Program-made: the position numbers and the translations under genes | In this document: positions 1 through 9,346 of the stretch, piece after piece | How the letters are laid out: every line of letters starts with the position of its first letter | How positions within the stretch are numbered: position 1 is the stretch's first letter | Notes under the pieces: generated by a model | Database searches by the model: none | What the model was told of the DNA's origin: nothing | What the model saw: only the letters and a program-made list of their open reading frames with translations | NCBI GenBank assembly: GCA_025936045.1 | Contig: JAICUB010000020.1 | Location: forward strand, 1 to 64,000 | DNA length: 64,000 nt | DNA from: Polyangiaceae bacterium | GTDB taxonomy: Bacteria; Myxococcota_A; Polyangia; Polyangiales; Polyangiaceae | Direction: 5' to 3'

Positions 1-2040
1 CGGCTTCACGGCGGGCCGGCGGAGCTCGCGCGCGGCGACCGCTTCGAGCTCGTCGGCCAGCTCGCGCCGGTGCAGCTCTTTCGCAACGCCGCCGCGCACG
101 ACCCGCTGCCCGGCGCGGCGCGCCGCGGCGTCACGCTGAGCGGCGCCGCCCTCGACGTCCTCGTCACGCGGCGCGCCGGCGGCTTGAAAGCCGCGATTGA
201 CCGGCTCAGAGCTCACGCGCGGGCGCGCATCCGCGCGACATTTTCAGCCGGGGCCGAGGGCATGGCGCGCGCGCTCGTCCTCGGTGAAAACGATCTCGAT
301 CCCGACGACGACGCCGCGTTCCGAAAGAGCGGGCTTTCACACATGCTCGCCGTGAGCGGGACGCACCTCGTGTTCGCGGTGGTCGGCGTCGTCACGGCGT
401 TCGCAGCCGTGTTCGTACGGATCGAAGCGCTCGCCCTTCGGGTCGAGGCGCGCCGCGTCGCGAGCTGTCTCGGCGTGCCGCTCGCGCTCGCCTATGCGGA
501 CTTCGCGGGCGGGAGCGGCTCGGCGTGGCGCGCCGCGTGGATGCTGGCGTTCGGGTTCGCGGCGCGTGTTTTCGGGCGTGCGCCGAACGCGACGCGCTCC
601 CTCGGGGCGTCGCTGCTCGTCGGCGCGGCGTACGACGGGCTCGCCGCGTTCGACATTTCGTTCCTTTTGTCGGCGGCGGCCACCGTGGGACTTTTGACGC
701 TCGGTCCGGGCCTGACTGAGCCGCTCGCACGGTTGCCCAAAGTTGCACGGTTCGTGGGTCACAGCGTGGCGGCGACCGTGGCTGCCATGACCCCGTGCGC
801 CCCACTACTCGCGTTGCTCGCGCCGGATCTCACCGTCGCCGGAGTGCTCGCGAACGTCCTCGCGGCGCCGTTCGGCGAGACGATCGCGCTGCCGCTCTGC
901 CTCGGCCACGTGCTGCTGGCGCCCTTGCCGCTGCTCGAGCGTGGCGTGGCGCTCGTCGCATCCGGTGCGCTCCTCGTCGTCAAGCAGATCGCCCGCGAAA
1001 GCGCCTCCGCAACCTGGCTTGCGCTGCGGGTGCCGGATCCGACGCCGTGGCATTTCGCGGTGCTCGCGTTCGGCGGGGCCGTGTTGGTGGCGCACCGTCC
1101 GAGCGAGCAAGCGCGGCTCTTCGGTGCGCCGCCCTGGGCAGGCCGCGCGTGGCGCAGCGCCTGCACGGCGGCGATAGCGCTCTCGCTCGGCGTGCTCGAG
1201 CTCGGGGCGCGGGCGGCCGGCCAAAGTCGCGGACTTTTGCGTGCGACGGCGCTCGACGTGGGGCAAGGCGACGCCAATCTCCTCGAGCTGCCGGACGGTG
1301 CCGCGTGGCTCGTCGACGCCGGCGGGATGGTCGGGAACCCGATCGACACGGGGGCCGCGGTCGTTTTGCCGGTGCTTCGCAACAAGCGCCGGACGCGGCT
1401 CGACGTGGTCGTGCTGACGCACCCGCACCCCGATCACTTCGGCGGGCTCGCGGCCGTGCTGCGCGGTGTGGAGGTCGGCGAGCTTTGGGACAGCGGACAA
1501 GGCGAGGCCGAGGGCGCCGGCCCCGCGTACGCGTCGCTGCTCGAGCTCGCGCGCCGGCGGCATATCGCCGTGCGCCGGCCCGCCGAGCTCTGCGGGCACC
1601 CGCGCCGGCACGGCGGGGCCACCATCGAGCTGCTCGCGCCGTGCCCGGCGTTCGTGCCGGGGCGTGGGGCGAACGACAACTCGCTCGTCTTGCGCGTGAC
1701 GTACGGCGAGCGCGCCGTTCTGCTCACGGGCGACGCCGAAATGCTCGAGGAGGCGGACTTGGTCGCTCGTTACGGGGAGGCGCTCAGGGCGGACTATTTG
1801 AAGGCAGGCCACCACGGCAGCCGCACTTCGAGCGGTGAAGCGCTGCTCGACGCCGTCAAGCCGGCCTGGGCGACCCTGTCGTGCGGCGTACGCAATCGCT
1901 TCGGGCACCCGCACGCGCCGACCGTCGAGCGCCTGAGTGAGCACGCCGTGCTTGCGTTTCGGCTCGACCGCTCGGGGAGCTTCGAATGGACGACCGACGG
2001 ACACGCGGCGCGCGTGCGGCTCGCGTTGCTTCCGCGTTGA
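1..2040 (+). CDS. comEC: ComEC/Rec2 family DNA-uptake protein, 5' end cut by window
   Basis: The reading frame is open from base 1, so the true start lies outside the window; 679 residues are visible. The first residues, before an internal GTG at base 70, look like the end of the small N-terminal OB-like domain. A long hydrophobic Competence domain with several membrane segments follows. The C-terminal third is a metallo-beta-lactamase fold with the metal motif THPHPDHFGG near base 1420, plus LTGDAE and GHHGSR further on. ComEC forms the inner-membrane channel for single-stranded DNA in natural transformation, and its MBL-like domain is thought to degrade the second strand. The family assignment is firm. 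Whether the organism is naturally competent is not shown here. The downstream hpt start lies just after this stop. Confidence 0.93.
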   Translation, partial: RLHGGPAELARGDRFELVGQLAPVQLFRNAAAHDPLPGAARRGVTLSGAALDVLVTRRAGGLKAAIDRLRAHARARIRATFSAGAEGMARALVLGENDLDPDDDAAFRKSGLSHMLAVSGTHLVFAVVGVVTAFAAVFVRIEALALRVEARRVASCLGVPLALAYADFAGGSGSAWRAAWMLAFGFAARVFGRAPNATRSLGASLLVGAAYDGLAAFDISFLLSAAATVGLLTLGPGLTEPLARLPKVARFVGHSVAATVAAMTPCAPLLALLAPDLTVAGVLANVLAAPFGETIALPLCLGHVLLAPLPLLERGVALVASGALLVVKQIARESASATWLALRVPDPTPWHFAVLAFGGAVLVAHRPSEQARLFGAPPWAGRAWRSACTAAIALSLGVLELGARAAGQSRGLLRATALDVGQGDANLLELPDGAAWLVDAGGMVGNPIDTGAAVVLPVLRNKRRTRLDVVVLTHPHPDHFGGLAAVLRGVEVGELWDSGQGEAEGAGPAYASLLELARRRHIAVRRPAELCGHPRRHGGATIELLAPCPAFVPGRGANDNSLVLRVTYGERAVLLTGDAEMLEEADLVARYGEALRADYLKAGHHGSRTSSGEALLDAVKPAWATLSCGVRNRFGHPHAPTVERLSEHAVLAFRLDRSGSFEWTTDGHAARVRLALLPR

Positions 2041-2072
2041 CGGCGCCGCGCGCGCTCGGTACTCGTGAGGTC

Positions 2073-2624
2073 ATGCGGGAATACCCGCCGCCCGAAGCCG
2101 TTCGCACGCTCTACTCGCCCGCGACGATCGCCGCGCGCATCAGCGAGCTCGCCCAGGAGCTCGCGCGCGACTACGAGGGAAAAGCGCCGATCCTCGTATC
2201 GGTGCTGAAGGGCAGCTTCGTGTTCGCGGCGGACTTGGCGCGCGCGCTGCCGCTGCCCGTGCGCGTGGAGTTTCTCGGCGTCCGGAGCTACGGGTCGGGC
2301 ACGGTGTCGACGGGCGCCGTGCAGATCACCCAGGATTTGACGCACCCGATCGAGGGCCAGGAGCTCCTCGTCGTCGAAGACATCGTCGATACGGGGCTCA
2401 CGCTCGCGTACATCCTGAGCCTGCTCAAGGCGCGGGGCGCCGCGAGCGTGCGCGTGTGCGCCCTCCTCGACAAGCCGTCGCGGCGCCGCGTCGAGGTGCC
2501 GGTCGACTACGTCGGCTTCACCGTGGGTGACGCGTTCGTCGTCGGGTACGGGCTCGACTGCGCCGAGCAGTATCGGAACCTGCCGGCGCTCTGCGAGCTC
2601 GTCGAGTTGCCGCAAGGCTCGTGA
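2073..2624 (+). CDS. hpt: hypoxanthine phosphoribosyltransferase
   Basis: This 183-residue enzyme salvages hypoxanthine/guanine with PRPP to give IMP/GMP. The PRPP-binding loop VVEDIVDTGLTL lies near residue 100, and the middle sequence VLKGSFVFAADL is typical of the bacterial family. The ATG at 2073 gives the usual family length and has a GTGAGG element just upstream. A further in-frame ATG at 1986 would add 29 Arg/Ala-rich residues overlapping comEC and is less likely. The gene follows comEC with a 32-base gap and may be cotranscribed with it. It converges on the antiporter gene. Confidence 0.93.
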   Translation: MREYPPPEAVRTLYSPATIAARISELAQELARDYEGKAPILVSVLKGSFVFAADLARALPLPVRVEFLGVRSYGSGTVSTGAVQITQDLTHPIEGQELLVVEDIVDTGLTLAYILSLLKARGAASVRVCALLDKPSRRRVEVPVDYVGFTVGDAFVVGYGLDCAEQYRNLPALCELVELPQGS

Positions 2625-2687
2625 GCCGAGGCAGCGGCGCGCCGTGGAACGGCGACGAAAACGGCGGTCGCCCCTCAATCCAACTCC

Positions 2688-4391
2688 TCACGCTTCTTCC
2701 GCCGCGTTTCCGCCGAGGTCGAGCTCGGTGTGCACGCGCGCGCGCTCGCGGTCGATCTGCTCGCGGGTCGCGCCGAGACGCTCGAGCGTGAACTCGGCCA
2801 TGGCTAGCGCGATTTCGCCTTCGCCCGAGAAGACGATGTCGGCGCCCGCCCGTTTGAGCGCGGCGACTTCCGTCAGGTACGTCGCGCGCGCGACGACGAA
2901 GAGCTTCGGGTTGAGCTCGCGTGCGCGGAGGACGACCGCGTCGGCGCCGCCTTCGACGGGCGCGCTCAGGATGACACCGACGGCCTCGGCGGCGCCCGCT
3001 TCGGTCAGTGCGTCGAGGCGCGAGGCGTCGCCGTAGACGGCGTTCTTGCCGGCTGCGCGCAGCGTGCGCACGGTGTCGAGGTTCATTTCGACGACGCTCG
3101 GCTCGATGCCGCTCTCTTCGAGCAAACGCGAGACGGTGCGACCGACGGGGCCGAAGCCGACGACGAGCACGCGGTGGCGATGGGGGCGGCGGCGCGAAGT
3201 CGTCGCTTTGGCTTCGAGCCGTTCGCGCTCGGGCACGATGTTGCGTGCGCGCGGCGCGAAGCGCAAGAGCAGCGGGTTGAGCGTGATCGAGAGGATCGAC
3301 GCCGCGATGAGCGCGCTGCCGGCGCGCGCGGGGAGCACGCCGAGCTCGGCGCCGAGGGCGGCTAGGATGAACGAAAATTCGCCGATTTGGCCGCGCGTCG
3401 CGGCGACCGCGAGGGCGCTCTTCGCCGGGCGGCCGAGAAGGAGGAGAAGCAGCAGGCAGGTGAGCGGCTTTGCGAGCACGACGAGCGCGAGCGCCGCCGC
3501 CACGAGCAAGGGCTCGTGGACGAGAAAGCTGGGCTCGAAGAGCATGCCGACGGAGACGAAGAAGAGCACCGCGAACGCGTCGCGCATCGGCAGCGCTTCC
3601 GACGCGGCGCGCGAGGCGAACTCGGAGCGGCCGACGACGATGCCGGCGAGGAATGCGCCGAGCGCGATCGAAGCGCCGAAGAGCTCCGCCGCACCGAGGC
3701 CGACCCCGAGCGCCACGGCGAGCACGGCCAGCGTGAAAAGTTCGCGCGAACGCGTGGCGACGACGCGGTTCAAGAGCCACGGAATCGCGCGACCGCCGCC
3801 GAGAAACGTGAAGGCGACGAGCGCGCCGAGCTTGGCCACGGAGACGAGCGTCGTGAGCACGATGCCGCTCCCGGGTCGCACGAGCCCCGGCAGGAGCACG
3901 AGCACGAGCACGGTGAGCAGGTCTTCGACCACGAGCCAGCCGACTGCGAGGTGACCGGTGGGCGTGTGGAGCTCGCCGCGGTCGCTCAGCGAGCGCAGCG
4001 CGACGACGGTGCTCGTGATCGAGAGCGCGAGGCCGAAGACCGCGCCCGCCGTCCAGCCGAAGCCGAGCGCGTGGGCGACGAGCGCGCCCAGGCCCGTGAC
4101 GGCGAGCAACTGGCCGACCGCCGCGGGAACGGCGACGCGCCGCACGGCGAGCAGTTGCTCGACGTGAAATTCGAGCCCGACGCCGAAGAGCAGGAGGACG
4201 ACGCCGACCTCGGCGAGCTCGGAGGCGAGCTCACCGTTCGCGACGAAGCCCGGAGTGTGCGGTCCGACGACCATACCCGCGACGAGATAGCCGACGATCG
4301 GCGGCAATTTGAGCCGGTGCGCGACGAGGCCGAGCAGGAGCGCGGCGCCGAGCGCGCCGCCGAGCAACACGATGAGATCGGGAGTGTGCAC
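2688..4391 (-). CDS. CPA2-family monovalent cation:proton antiporter with TrkA-N domain
   Basis: This 567-residue membrane protein belongs to the KefB/YbaL-like CPA2 group. Residues 1 to about 380 form the Na+/H+ exchanger-type domain with about a dozen hydrophobic segments. A cytoplasmic RCK/TrkA-N Rossmann domain follows, with the nucleotide-binding motif VVGFGPVGR near residue 409. The start is the GTG at 4391, preceded by AGAAGG at good spacing. The frame stays open to 4628, but that stretch is occupied by the zinc-ribbon gene in another frame and does not resemble an antiporter N-terminus. The family exchanges K+ or Na+ for protons, gated by a ligand on the RCK domain. Ion specificity cannot be read from the sequence. 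Confidence 0.9.
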   Translation of the reverse strand: MHTPDLIVLLGGALGAALLLGLVAHRLKLPPIVGYLVAGMVVGPHTPGFVANGELASELAEVGVVLLLFGVGLEFHVEQLLAVRRVAVPAAVGQLLAVTGLGALVAHALGFGWTAGAVFGLALSITSTVVALRSLSDRGELHTPTGHLAVGWLVVEDLLTVLVLVLLPGLVRPGSGIVLTTLVSVAKLGALVAFTFLGGGRAIPWLLNRVVATRSRELFTLAVLAVALGVGLGAAELFGASIALGAFLAGIVVGRSEFASRAASEALPMRDAFAVLFFVSVGMLFEPSFLVHEPLLVAAALALVVLAKPLTCLLLLLLLGRPAKSALAVAATRGQIGEFSFILAALGAELGVLPARAGSALIAASILSITLNPLLLRFAPRARNIVPERERLEAKATTSRRRPHRHRVLVVGFGPVGRTVSRLLEESGIEPSVVEMNLDTVRTLRAAGKNAVYGDASRLDALTEAGAAEAVGVILSAPVEGGADAVVLRARELNPKLFVVARATYLTEVAALKRAGADIVFSGEGEIALAMAEFTLERLGATREQIDRERARVHTELDLGGNAAEEA

Positions 4392-4410
4392 GCGTTCGCC
4401 TTCTCGCGCG

Positions 4411-4605
4411 TCAGCGTCGCGACGTTCCGCGGAAGCGACGAGCGAGCGCTTCGCCTTCCTCCCGCGTGAAGAGCTTGTAGCAGCGCCGGCAACGATACTT
4501 GACGCTGCCACCGCCGGGCTTGCGCGCGCGCGCTTGCACTTCACCGCAGCTCGGGCAGCGGAGGCGTACCAGGGCACCCTGCGCGCCGCCGACGAAGAGT
4601 GCCAT
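4411..4605 (-). CDS. zinc-ribbon microprotein
   Basis: This 64-residue protein has a CPSCG knuckle near residue 17 and a second CRRC knuckle near residue 39, as in rubredoxin-like zinc ribbons, followed by a basic tail. It ends 19 bases upstream of the antiporter GTG and follows the lipoprotein gene by 67 bases, so it lies inside the same minus-strand run. No clear Shine-Dalgarno sequence precedes the ATG. The paired Cys motifs and the fit between its stop and the antiporter start argue that it is real. Function is unknown; such small ribbons often bind nucleic acid or act as assembly partners. Confidence 0.65.
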   Translation of the reverse strand: MALFVGGAQGALVRLRCPSCGEVQARARKPGGGSVKYRCRRCYKLFTREEGEALARRFRGTSRR

Positions 4606-4672
4606 GCCGAGAATGTAACGCCGTTCACCGCGAGCGGGCGCTCGAATGCCGCGTTTCGGCGGTGACGAGAGC

Positions 4673-5974
4673 TCAGCCGCCTTGCGTGGTCGTGCAGCCG
4701 CCCGTCGTGGCGGTTTCGCTGGCCGAGTGGCAGGCGGCTTCGGTGAAGAACCAGCGGCCGCCCTCGAGCGCTACGGAATCAGCGTCGATGCCGACGAGCT
4801 TGAAGTTTTGGCGGCATGCCCACTCGCGTTCGTCCGTCGGTTTGCTGGGCGGATCGGCGACCACGGGGCCGAATACCGAGATTTCCTCGGCGGCTTGCCA
4901 GTAGTGAAACGCGGCCGCGGGGCTCTGTGCCGTCGCGGCGCGCCGCCACGTGCCCATCGGCGCGCCGGGCGACAGGGGCGCGAACGTCCACGCCTCGCAC
5001 TCGGAGCTACCCGCCAGGCGCCAATACAGCGTGGCCCTTTTGCGCTCGAGCGACGCGAGCGTTTCGCCCGGCAATGCGTCGCAAAACTCGACGAGCAGGC
5101 GGTCGCTCGTGATGACTTGCTCGAAGCGCACGGCGTCGTCCGTGATTTTGCCCGCGTAGTCCGCGTCGAAGCGCTCCATCTGCTCGAGCAGGCGCTTGAT
5201 TGAGCGCAGACCCATGCTCGCCTCGCAGCGTTCGTCGCGCACGAAGTCGAGCGGCAACGCGCCGAGCGTCGCCGTGCCGGCGCGCTGTTCGGCCGAGATG
5301 AGCCCGGCGAGCGAGCGCGTCTCGAGCGAGTTGCAGGGGCACGCCGGGAGCGCCCGAATGAGCCCCACATGGAGCGCCGGCCAGCGGTCGTTCGTGGACA
5401 CGGCGCCGGCGGCCGCGACGGCCGTTGCGAGCTCCCGGCAGTTCGAAAACTCGGTGAAACCCCGTTCAGCCGCGGCTTTTCGCCTGGCCGGATCGCGCGC
5501 AGCGAGCACCTCCAGCGTGCTCGCATCGACGTCGAGCCGCGCCGTGGCGCCGGCCGGCGCCTTGACGCGGACGAGGAGCTTCAGCGTCGTACCGCGCGGC
5601 ACGGGGACCACGGCGGTGCGCAGCGCGCGGATGGTGACCTCGGGCGCGGCCGCGACGTAGAGCACGCCGTGGTCGGGCAACGCCTTCGCCCGCGCGGCCC
5701 ACGCCGGCGCGTCGAGGTTCGTGCCGTCGAGCGCGAGCGACGATTCCGTCACCTCGAGCACGGGGCCGGCGCCGGGGGCGCTGCCGAGCGTCGTCTCCGC
5801 GAGCTCGGTGCGGAGCTCGGTCGCTAGTGCGCGTTCGGGCATGGCCGCGACGAACCCCACGAGCGCCGCCTTGTTCGCTTCGCACGCCTTCGCGTCTCGG
5901 TAGGGGTGCGGCGCGAACGCGGCGTGACTCTGGCAGCCGCACAGAATCGAGAACAAGAGCGCTTTTCTTCGCAC
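4673..5974 (-). CDS. predicted lipoprotein of unknown function
   Basis: I do not recognise a family for this 433-residue protein. The GTG start at 5974 is chosen because an AGGAG lies about 10 bases upstream and because it yields a short basic, hydrophobic signal ending in LCGC, a plausible lipobox. Longer upstream frames run antisense-like through the YdjM-like gene. The mature protein is Ala/Arg-rich with scattered Cys, suggesting disulphides in the periplasm. It starts 8 bases after the stop of the upstream membrane hydrolase, so the two are probably cotranscribed. Coding is well supported by codon bias, function not at all. Confidence 0.75.
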   Translation of the reverse strand: MRRKALLFSILCGCQSHAAFAPHPYRDAKACEANKAALVGFVAAMPERALATELRTELAETTLGSAPGAGPVLEVTESSLALDGTNLDAPAWAARAKALPDHGVLYVAAAPEVTIRALRTAVVPVPRGTTLKLLVRVKAPAGATARLDVDASTLEVLAARDPARRKAAAERGFTEFSNCRELATAVAAAGAVSTNDRWPALHVGLIRALPACPCNSLETRSLAGLISAEQRAGTATLGALPLDFVRDERCEASMGLRSIKRLLEQMERFDADYAGKITDDAVRFEQVITSDRLLVEFCDALPGETLASLERKRATLYWRLAGSSECEAWTFAPLSPGAPMGTWRRAATAQSPAAAFHYWQAAEEISVFGPVVADPPSKPTDEREWACRQNFKLVGIDADSVALEGGRWFFTEAACHSASETATTGGCTTTQGG

Positions 5975-5982
5975 GCGGTGAC

Positions 5983-7221
5983 TTACTCCTCGGGCAAGAG
6001 CTCGTGTCGCGGCGGGATCCACGGCGGCACGAGGCGCGGACAGCTCGTGGGCGGGATTGTTCCCCGGAGCTCGGCGAAATCGAGATCGGGGCTCCGATCG
6101 TAGCGGAGGTCGCCCAAAAAGAGCCCGTGTTTTCCCTCCCGAAACCAGAACGGCAGCCGCGCCCAGCGCAAGTACGCCCGCGCTTCGCAATCCTCCCGCC
6201 AAAGCTCGCGCAGGCCGGCGACCGGGCGCGACCATTCGCCGTCCCAACGCACGCTCGCGCTCCGCTCCACGTTCGGGAGCGAGAGGGCGAGGCTCTGACC
6301 CGTGGGTTCGAGCTCGCACTCCTCGGTCGGGATGAGCTTCGGCGCGACGGACACCGTTGCGACGAGGAGCTCGTAGCGGTCATGACGCAGGCCCGCCGCC
6401 ATGACGCTCCAGCAAAAGGGGTTCGACGGCGCGGGAGTGAGGCTCGCGTCCAGCACTTGAACGGGCCCGGCGTTGCCGGGCGCTGCGGCCGCCTCCATCA
6501 CGCGCGCGCGCGCGACGCGGGACGCGCCGAAAAACACGAGCGTGACGCACCCGGAGAGCCCTACGGCGAACCACGTGCGCGCGCGCGGTCGCAGCAGGTA
6601 CGTGAGCCACGCGACGGCCAGCGCCGCGACCGTCAGGATGCTCGCCGTTCCGACGCCGGCGAAGCGCGTCACCCAGGCGAGGCCGAGCCCGACGAGCACG
6701 ATCGCGCCGAGCAGCAGCTTTCCGGCGCGCGATTGGCTCGCGAGCGCGAGCGCCGGGACCGTGACGATGAAGTAGAGCGGCTCGATGATGAAGATGAAGT
6801 CGCCGTAAAGCCAGCCGTCGTAGAGCGGCCAGAACGGGTGCACCCCGTAGTTGTTGGAGAAGTCCATGGCCACGTGGACGAGCGGCCCGAGGAGCGAAAG
6901 CGCGAGCAGCGTGTAGAGTTCGCGTCGCCCGAGCGACCGTGAGCGCCACACGCGCCGGAGCACGAGGAAACTCACGAGTCCGAGCGCCATGCCGACCAGG
7001 CAGGTGTGGGTGTGACCGCGGTGGTGCAAGAGGTAGCCGACTCGGCCCGGAGTGATGCCGCGGTAGAGAAAATCGAGGTCCGGCAGGTTGTTCGCGATCG
7101 CGCTCGCCCAACGCGCGCGGTTGCGAAACGCCGGGTCCGGACGCGAGCCGCGCGGGGTAAGAGCCTCGACCGTCGCGTCGGCGAGGAGCATGCCCGCGAG
7201 CGCGTGCGTGACGTTATCCAT
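5983..7221 (-). CDS. YdjM-like membrane-bound metal-dependent hydrolase
   Basis: This 412-residue protein begins MDNVTHALAG, the hallmark start of the YdjM/DUF457 family. It contains NLPDLDF and HHRGHTHT, the Asp and His residues expected to bind metal, then DFSNNYGVHPFWPL and a series of hydrophobic helices. A soluble C-terminal part of about 170 residues follows. The family members are inner-membrane proteins annotated as hydrolases, with induction by DNA damage known for E. coli YdjM. The ATG overlaps the end of rarA by 8 bases, so the two are likely translationally coupled; a rarA partner fits a DNA-damage link, but that is inference. Confidence 0.87.
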   Translation of the reverse strand: MDNVTHALAGMLLADATVEALTPRGSRPDPAFRNRARWASAIANNLPDLDFLYRGITPGRVGYLLHHRGHTHTCLVGMALGLVSFLVLRRVWRSRSLGRRELYTLLALSLLGPLVHVAMDFSNNYGVHPFWPLYDGWLYGDFIFIIEPLYFIVTVPALALASQSRAGKLLLGAIVLVGLGLAWVTRFAGVGTASILTVAALAVAWLTYLLRPRARTWFAVGLSGCVTLVFFGASRVARARVMEAAAAPGNAGPVQVLDASLTPAPSNPFCWSVMAAGLRHDRYELLVATVSVAPKLIPTEECELEPTGQSLALSLPNVERSASVRWDGEWSRPVAGLRELWREDCEARAYLRWARLPFWFREGKHGLFLGDLRYDRSPDLDFAELRGTIPPTSCPRLVPPWIPPRHELLPEE

Positions 7222-8575
7222 CGCGCCGGCGCAAGCGTTCGAGCCGCTCTTTGATCTGCTTTTCGAGGCCCTGCTCGCTCGGCTGGTAAAAGCGCGCGCC
7301 GGCGAGCTCGTCGGGCAAATACGTCTCGTCCGCCACGTAACTGCCCGTGTGATCGGGCGGATACCGATAGCCCTCGCCGTAGCCCTCTTCACGCATCAGT
7401 TGCGTCACGGCGTTCCGGAGCTTCTTCGGAACGGGCAGGGCGCCGCGCTCGGCGATGCTCTCGCGCACGGCGCTCATGGCCGCCTTCACCGCCGCGGATT
7501 TGGGACACGAAGCGAGGTACAGGCAGGCGTGCGCGAGCGGGTAGGCCCCTTCCGGCATGCCCATGCGTCGAAACGCCGCGTCGGCGTCGACCGCCACCGA
7601 CAACGCGCGTGGATCGGCGTTACCCACGTCCTCACTCGCGAAAATCATCAGCCTGCGCAGCAAGAAGAGCGGGTCCTCGCCGGCTTCGAGCATGCGGAAG
7701 AGCCAGTAGAGCGCGGCGTCGGGGTCGCTGCCGCGGAGCGATTTGATGAGCGCGCTCGCGACGTTGTAGTGCTCCTCGCCGCTCTTGTCGTAGAGCAGCG
7801 TGCGGTTTTCACCAGCGCGTTCGACGAGGGCACGGTCGATGCGCGTCTCGCCCTCGGGGACGAGCGTGGCGGCGACGTCGAGCAAGCCGAGCGCACGCCG
7901 GGCGTCGCCGCGCGCCGCGCGTGCAAGCAGCGCGAGCGCATCCGGGTCGGCCGTGAGCCCCCGCGCGCCGAGACCGCGCTCGGCGTCCGCGAGGGCCTGC
8001 TCGAGCACGCTGACGATGTTGGCTTCGCTCAGTGTTTCGAGCCGAAAGACGCGGCAACGCGAGAGCAGCGCCGCGTTCACCGCGAAGGAAGGATTTTCGG
8101 TGGTGGCGCCGATGAGCGCGATCGTCCCGCTCTCGAGGTGCGGCAAGAACGCGTCTTGTTGGCTCTTGTTGAAGCGATGGATCTCGTCGACGAAGAGCGT
8201 CGTGCCGCGCCCCTCGTACGAGCGCCGTTCGCGTGCCTGCTCGATGATCGCGCGCAGCTCCTGCACGCCGCCGAGCACGGCGGAGAACGCGACGAACTCC
8301 GTGCGGGTGCGCCGCGCGATCACGCTCGCGAGCGTCGTCTTGCCCGCGCCGGGCGGTCCCCACAGGATGATTGACGGCAGCCGGTCGCTCTCGATCACCT
8401 CGCGCAGCGGCTTGCCGCGCGCGAGCAGCTGTTCTTGCCCGACGATTTCCTCGATGCTGCGCGGCCGCATGCGCTCGGCGAGCGGCGCGGGCGGGCCACC
8501 GAAAGACCCGCGCGCCGCGGCGTGCGCGAGCAGCGTGGGCTCGTCCGGGGAGGAGCGGCCGCGTGCGCGCGCCAT
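7214..8575 (-). CDS. rarA: replication-associated recombination protein A (AAA+ ATPase)
   Basis: This 453-residue AAA+ protein of the RarA/MgsA/WRNIP1 family acts at stalled replication forks. The Walker A GPPGAGKTT is at about residues 73-81, and Walker B appears in LFVDEIHRFNK. The sensor region GATTENPSF and the C-terminal MgsA tetramerisation region, ending in the usual EQGLEKQIKERLE, are intact. ATG at 8575 and GTG at 8578 are both possible starts; both overlap the TGA of the upstream yggS gene, so expression is probably coupled. The downstream membrane hydrolase overlaps its end. Confidence 0.95.
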   Translation of the reverse strand: MARARGRSSPDEPTLLAHAAARGSFGGPPAPLAERMRPRSIEEIVGQEQLLARGKPLREVIESDRLPSIILWGPPGAGKTTLASVIARRTRTEFVAFSAVLGGVQELRAIIEQARERRSYEGRGTTLFVDEIHRFNKSQQDAFLPHLESGTIALIGATTENPSFAVNAALLSRCRVFRLETLSEANIVSVLEQALADAERGLGARGLTADPDALALLARAARGDARRALGLLDVAATLVPEGETRIDRALVERAGENRTLLYDKSGEEHYNVASALIKSLRGSDPDAALYWLFRMLEAGEDPLFLLRRLMIFASEDVGNADPRALSVAVDADAAFRRMGMPEGAYPLAHACLYLASCPKSAAVKAAMSAVRESIAERGALPVPKKLRNAVTQLMREEGYGEGYRYPPDHTGSYVADETYLPDELAGARFYQPSEQGLEKQIKERLERLRRRDG

Positions 8576-9339
8576 CACCCGTCCTTCGACGGCCGCGGCT
8601 GCCGCGTACCGAAGATCGCCGTGCCCACCCGCACGAGCGTCGAGCCGGCCGCAATTGCATGCTCGAAATCGGCCGTCATGCCCATGCTGAGCTCAGGCAG
8701 GCGCGTCGGACCGCCGTGCTCGTCGCGCAAACGCGCGAGCGCGTCGAAGTACGGTCGTGATGCGCCCGTGTCCTCGGTGAGCGGCGGGACGCACATGAGT
8801 CCGACCGGACGCAGGCTCCGCGAATGCTCGGCCGCCTCGAGCACGGCGCCGAGCTCGGCGGGCGGGCAGCCGCTCTTTTGCGCTTCGCCCGCGATGCTGA
8901 CCTCGATGAGGACGGGCAGGCGCGGATCAGCCCCGAACGCCCGCTTTTTCTCCGGCACCTCGCGCCCCTGCATGCGACGAGCGAGCTCCTCGACGAGGGC
9001 GAGCGAATCCACCGAATGGACGGCGGAAGCATGCTGGACGACGTATTTTGCCTTGTTCCGCTGGAGGTGGCCGATGACGTGCAGGCGGAGCTCCGGCAGA
9101 TCGCGTAAAGCCTCGGCCTTCTGCGTCAACTCCTGGACGTAGTTTTCGCCGAAGTCGCGCTGTCCGAGCGAGTAGGCCGCGCGAAGCAGGCTCGCCGGTT
9201 GGCCCTTCGACACCGCGAGCAGCTGCACGCCATCGCGGCGCCCCGCCGCGGTGCTCGCGGCCGCGATGCGATCCGTCACCGCGCGGAGTCGGGTCGCGAG
9301 TGCGTCGAGCTCGGCGCCGGTGATGGCGTCATCGGCCAC
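8575..9339 (-). CDS. yggS: YggS/PLPBP-family pyridoxal phosphate homeostasis protein
   Basis: This 254-residue fold-type III barrel binds PLP without known catalysis and balances PLP and amino-acid pools. The PLP lysine sits in LLAVSKGQP (Lys45). Family motifs DFGENYVQE, HVIGHLQRNK and LSMGMTADF are all present. The GTG start at 9339 is chosen because GGAGGG lies about 10 bases upstream. Translation upstream of it runs into the preceding gene, whose stop is only 7 bases away. It overlaps the start of rarA. In many bacteria yggS neighbours division or type IV pilus genes; here it lies between an SpoA-domain protein and rarA. Confidence 0.94.
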   Translation of the reverse strand: MADDAITGAELDALATRLRAVTDRIAAASTAAGRRDGVQLLAVSKGQPASLLRAAYSLGQRDFGENYVQELTQKAEALRDLPELRLHVIGHLQRNKAKYVVQHASAVHSVDSLALVEELARRMQGREVPEKKRAFGADPRLPVLIEVSIAGEAQKSGCPPAELGAVLEAAEHSRSLRPVGLMCVPPLTEDTGASRPYFDALARLRDEHGGPTRLPELSMGMTADFEHAIAAGSTLVRVGTAIFGTRQPRPSKDG

Positions 9340-9346
9340 GACGTGC

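Noticed and set aside
2652-2675. Hairpin GGCGAC/GTCGCC between hpt and the antiporter as terminator
   Set aside because: The stem is only 6 bp with a long loop and no U-tract.
4392-4628. N-terminal extension of the antiporter by 79 residues
   Set aside because: The stretch is basic and low in hydrophobics, the family starts at the GTG at 4391 with a good ribosome-binding site, and a zinc-ribbon gene fits there in another frame.
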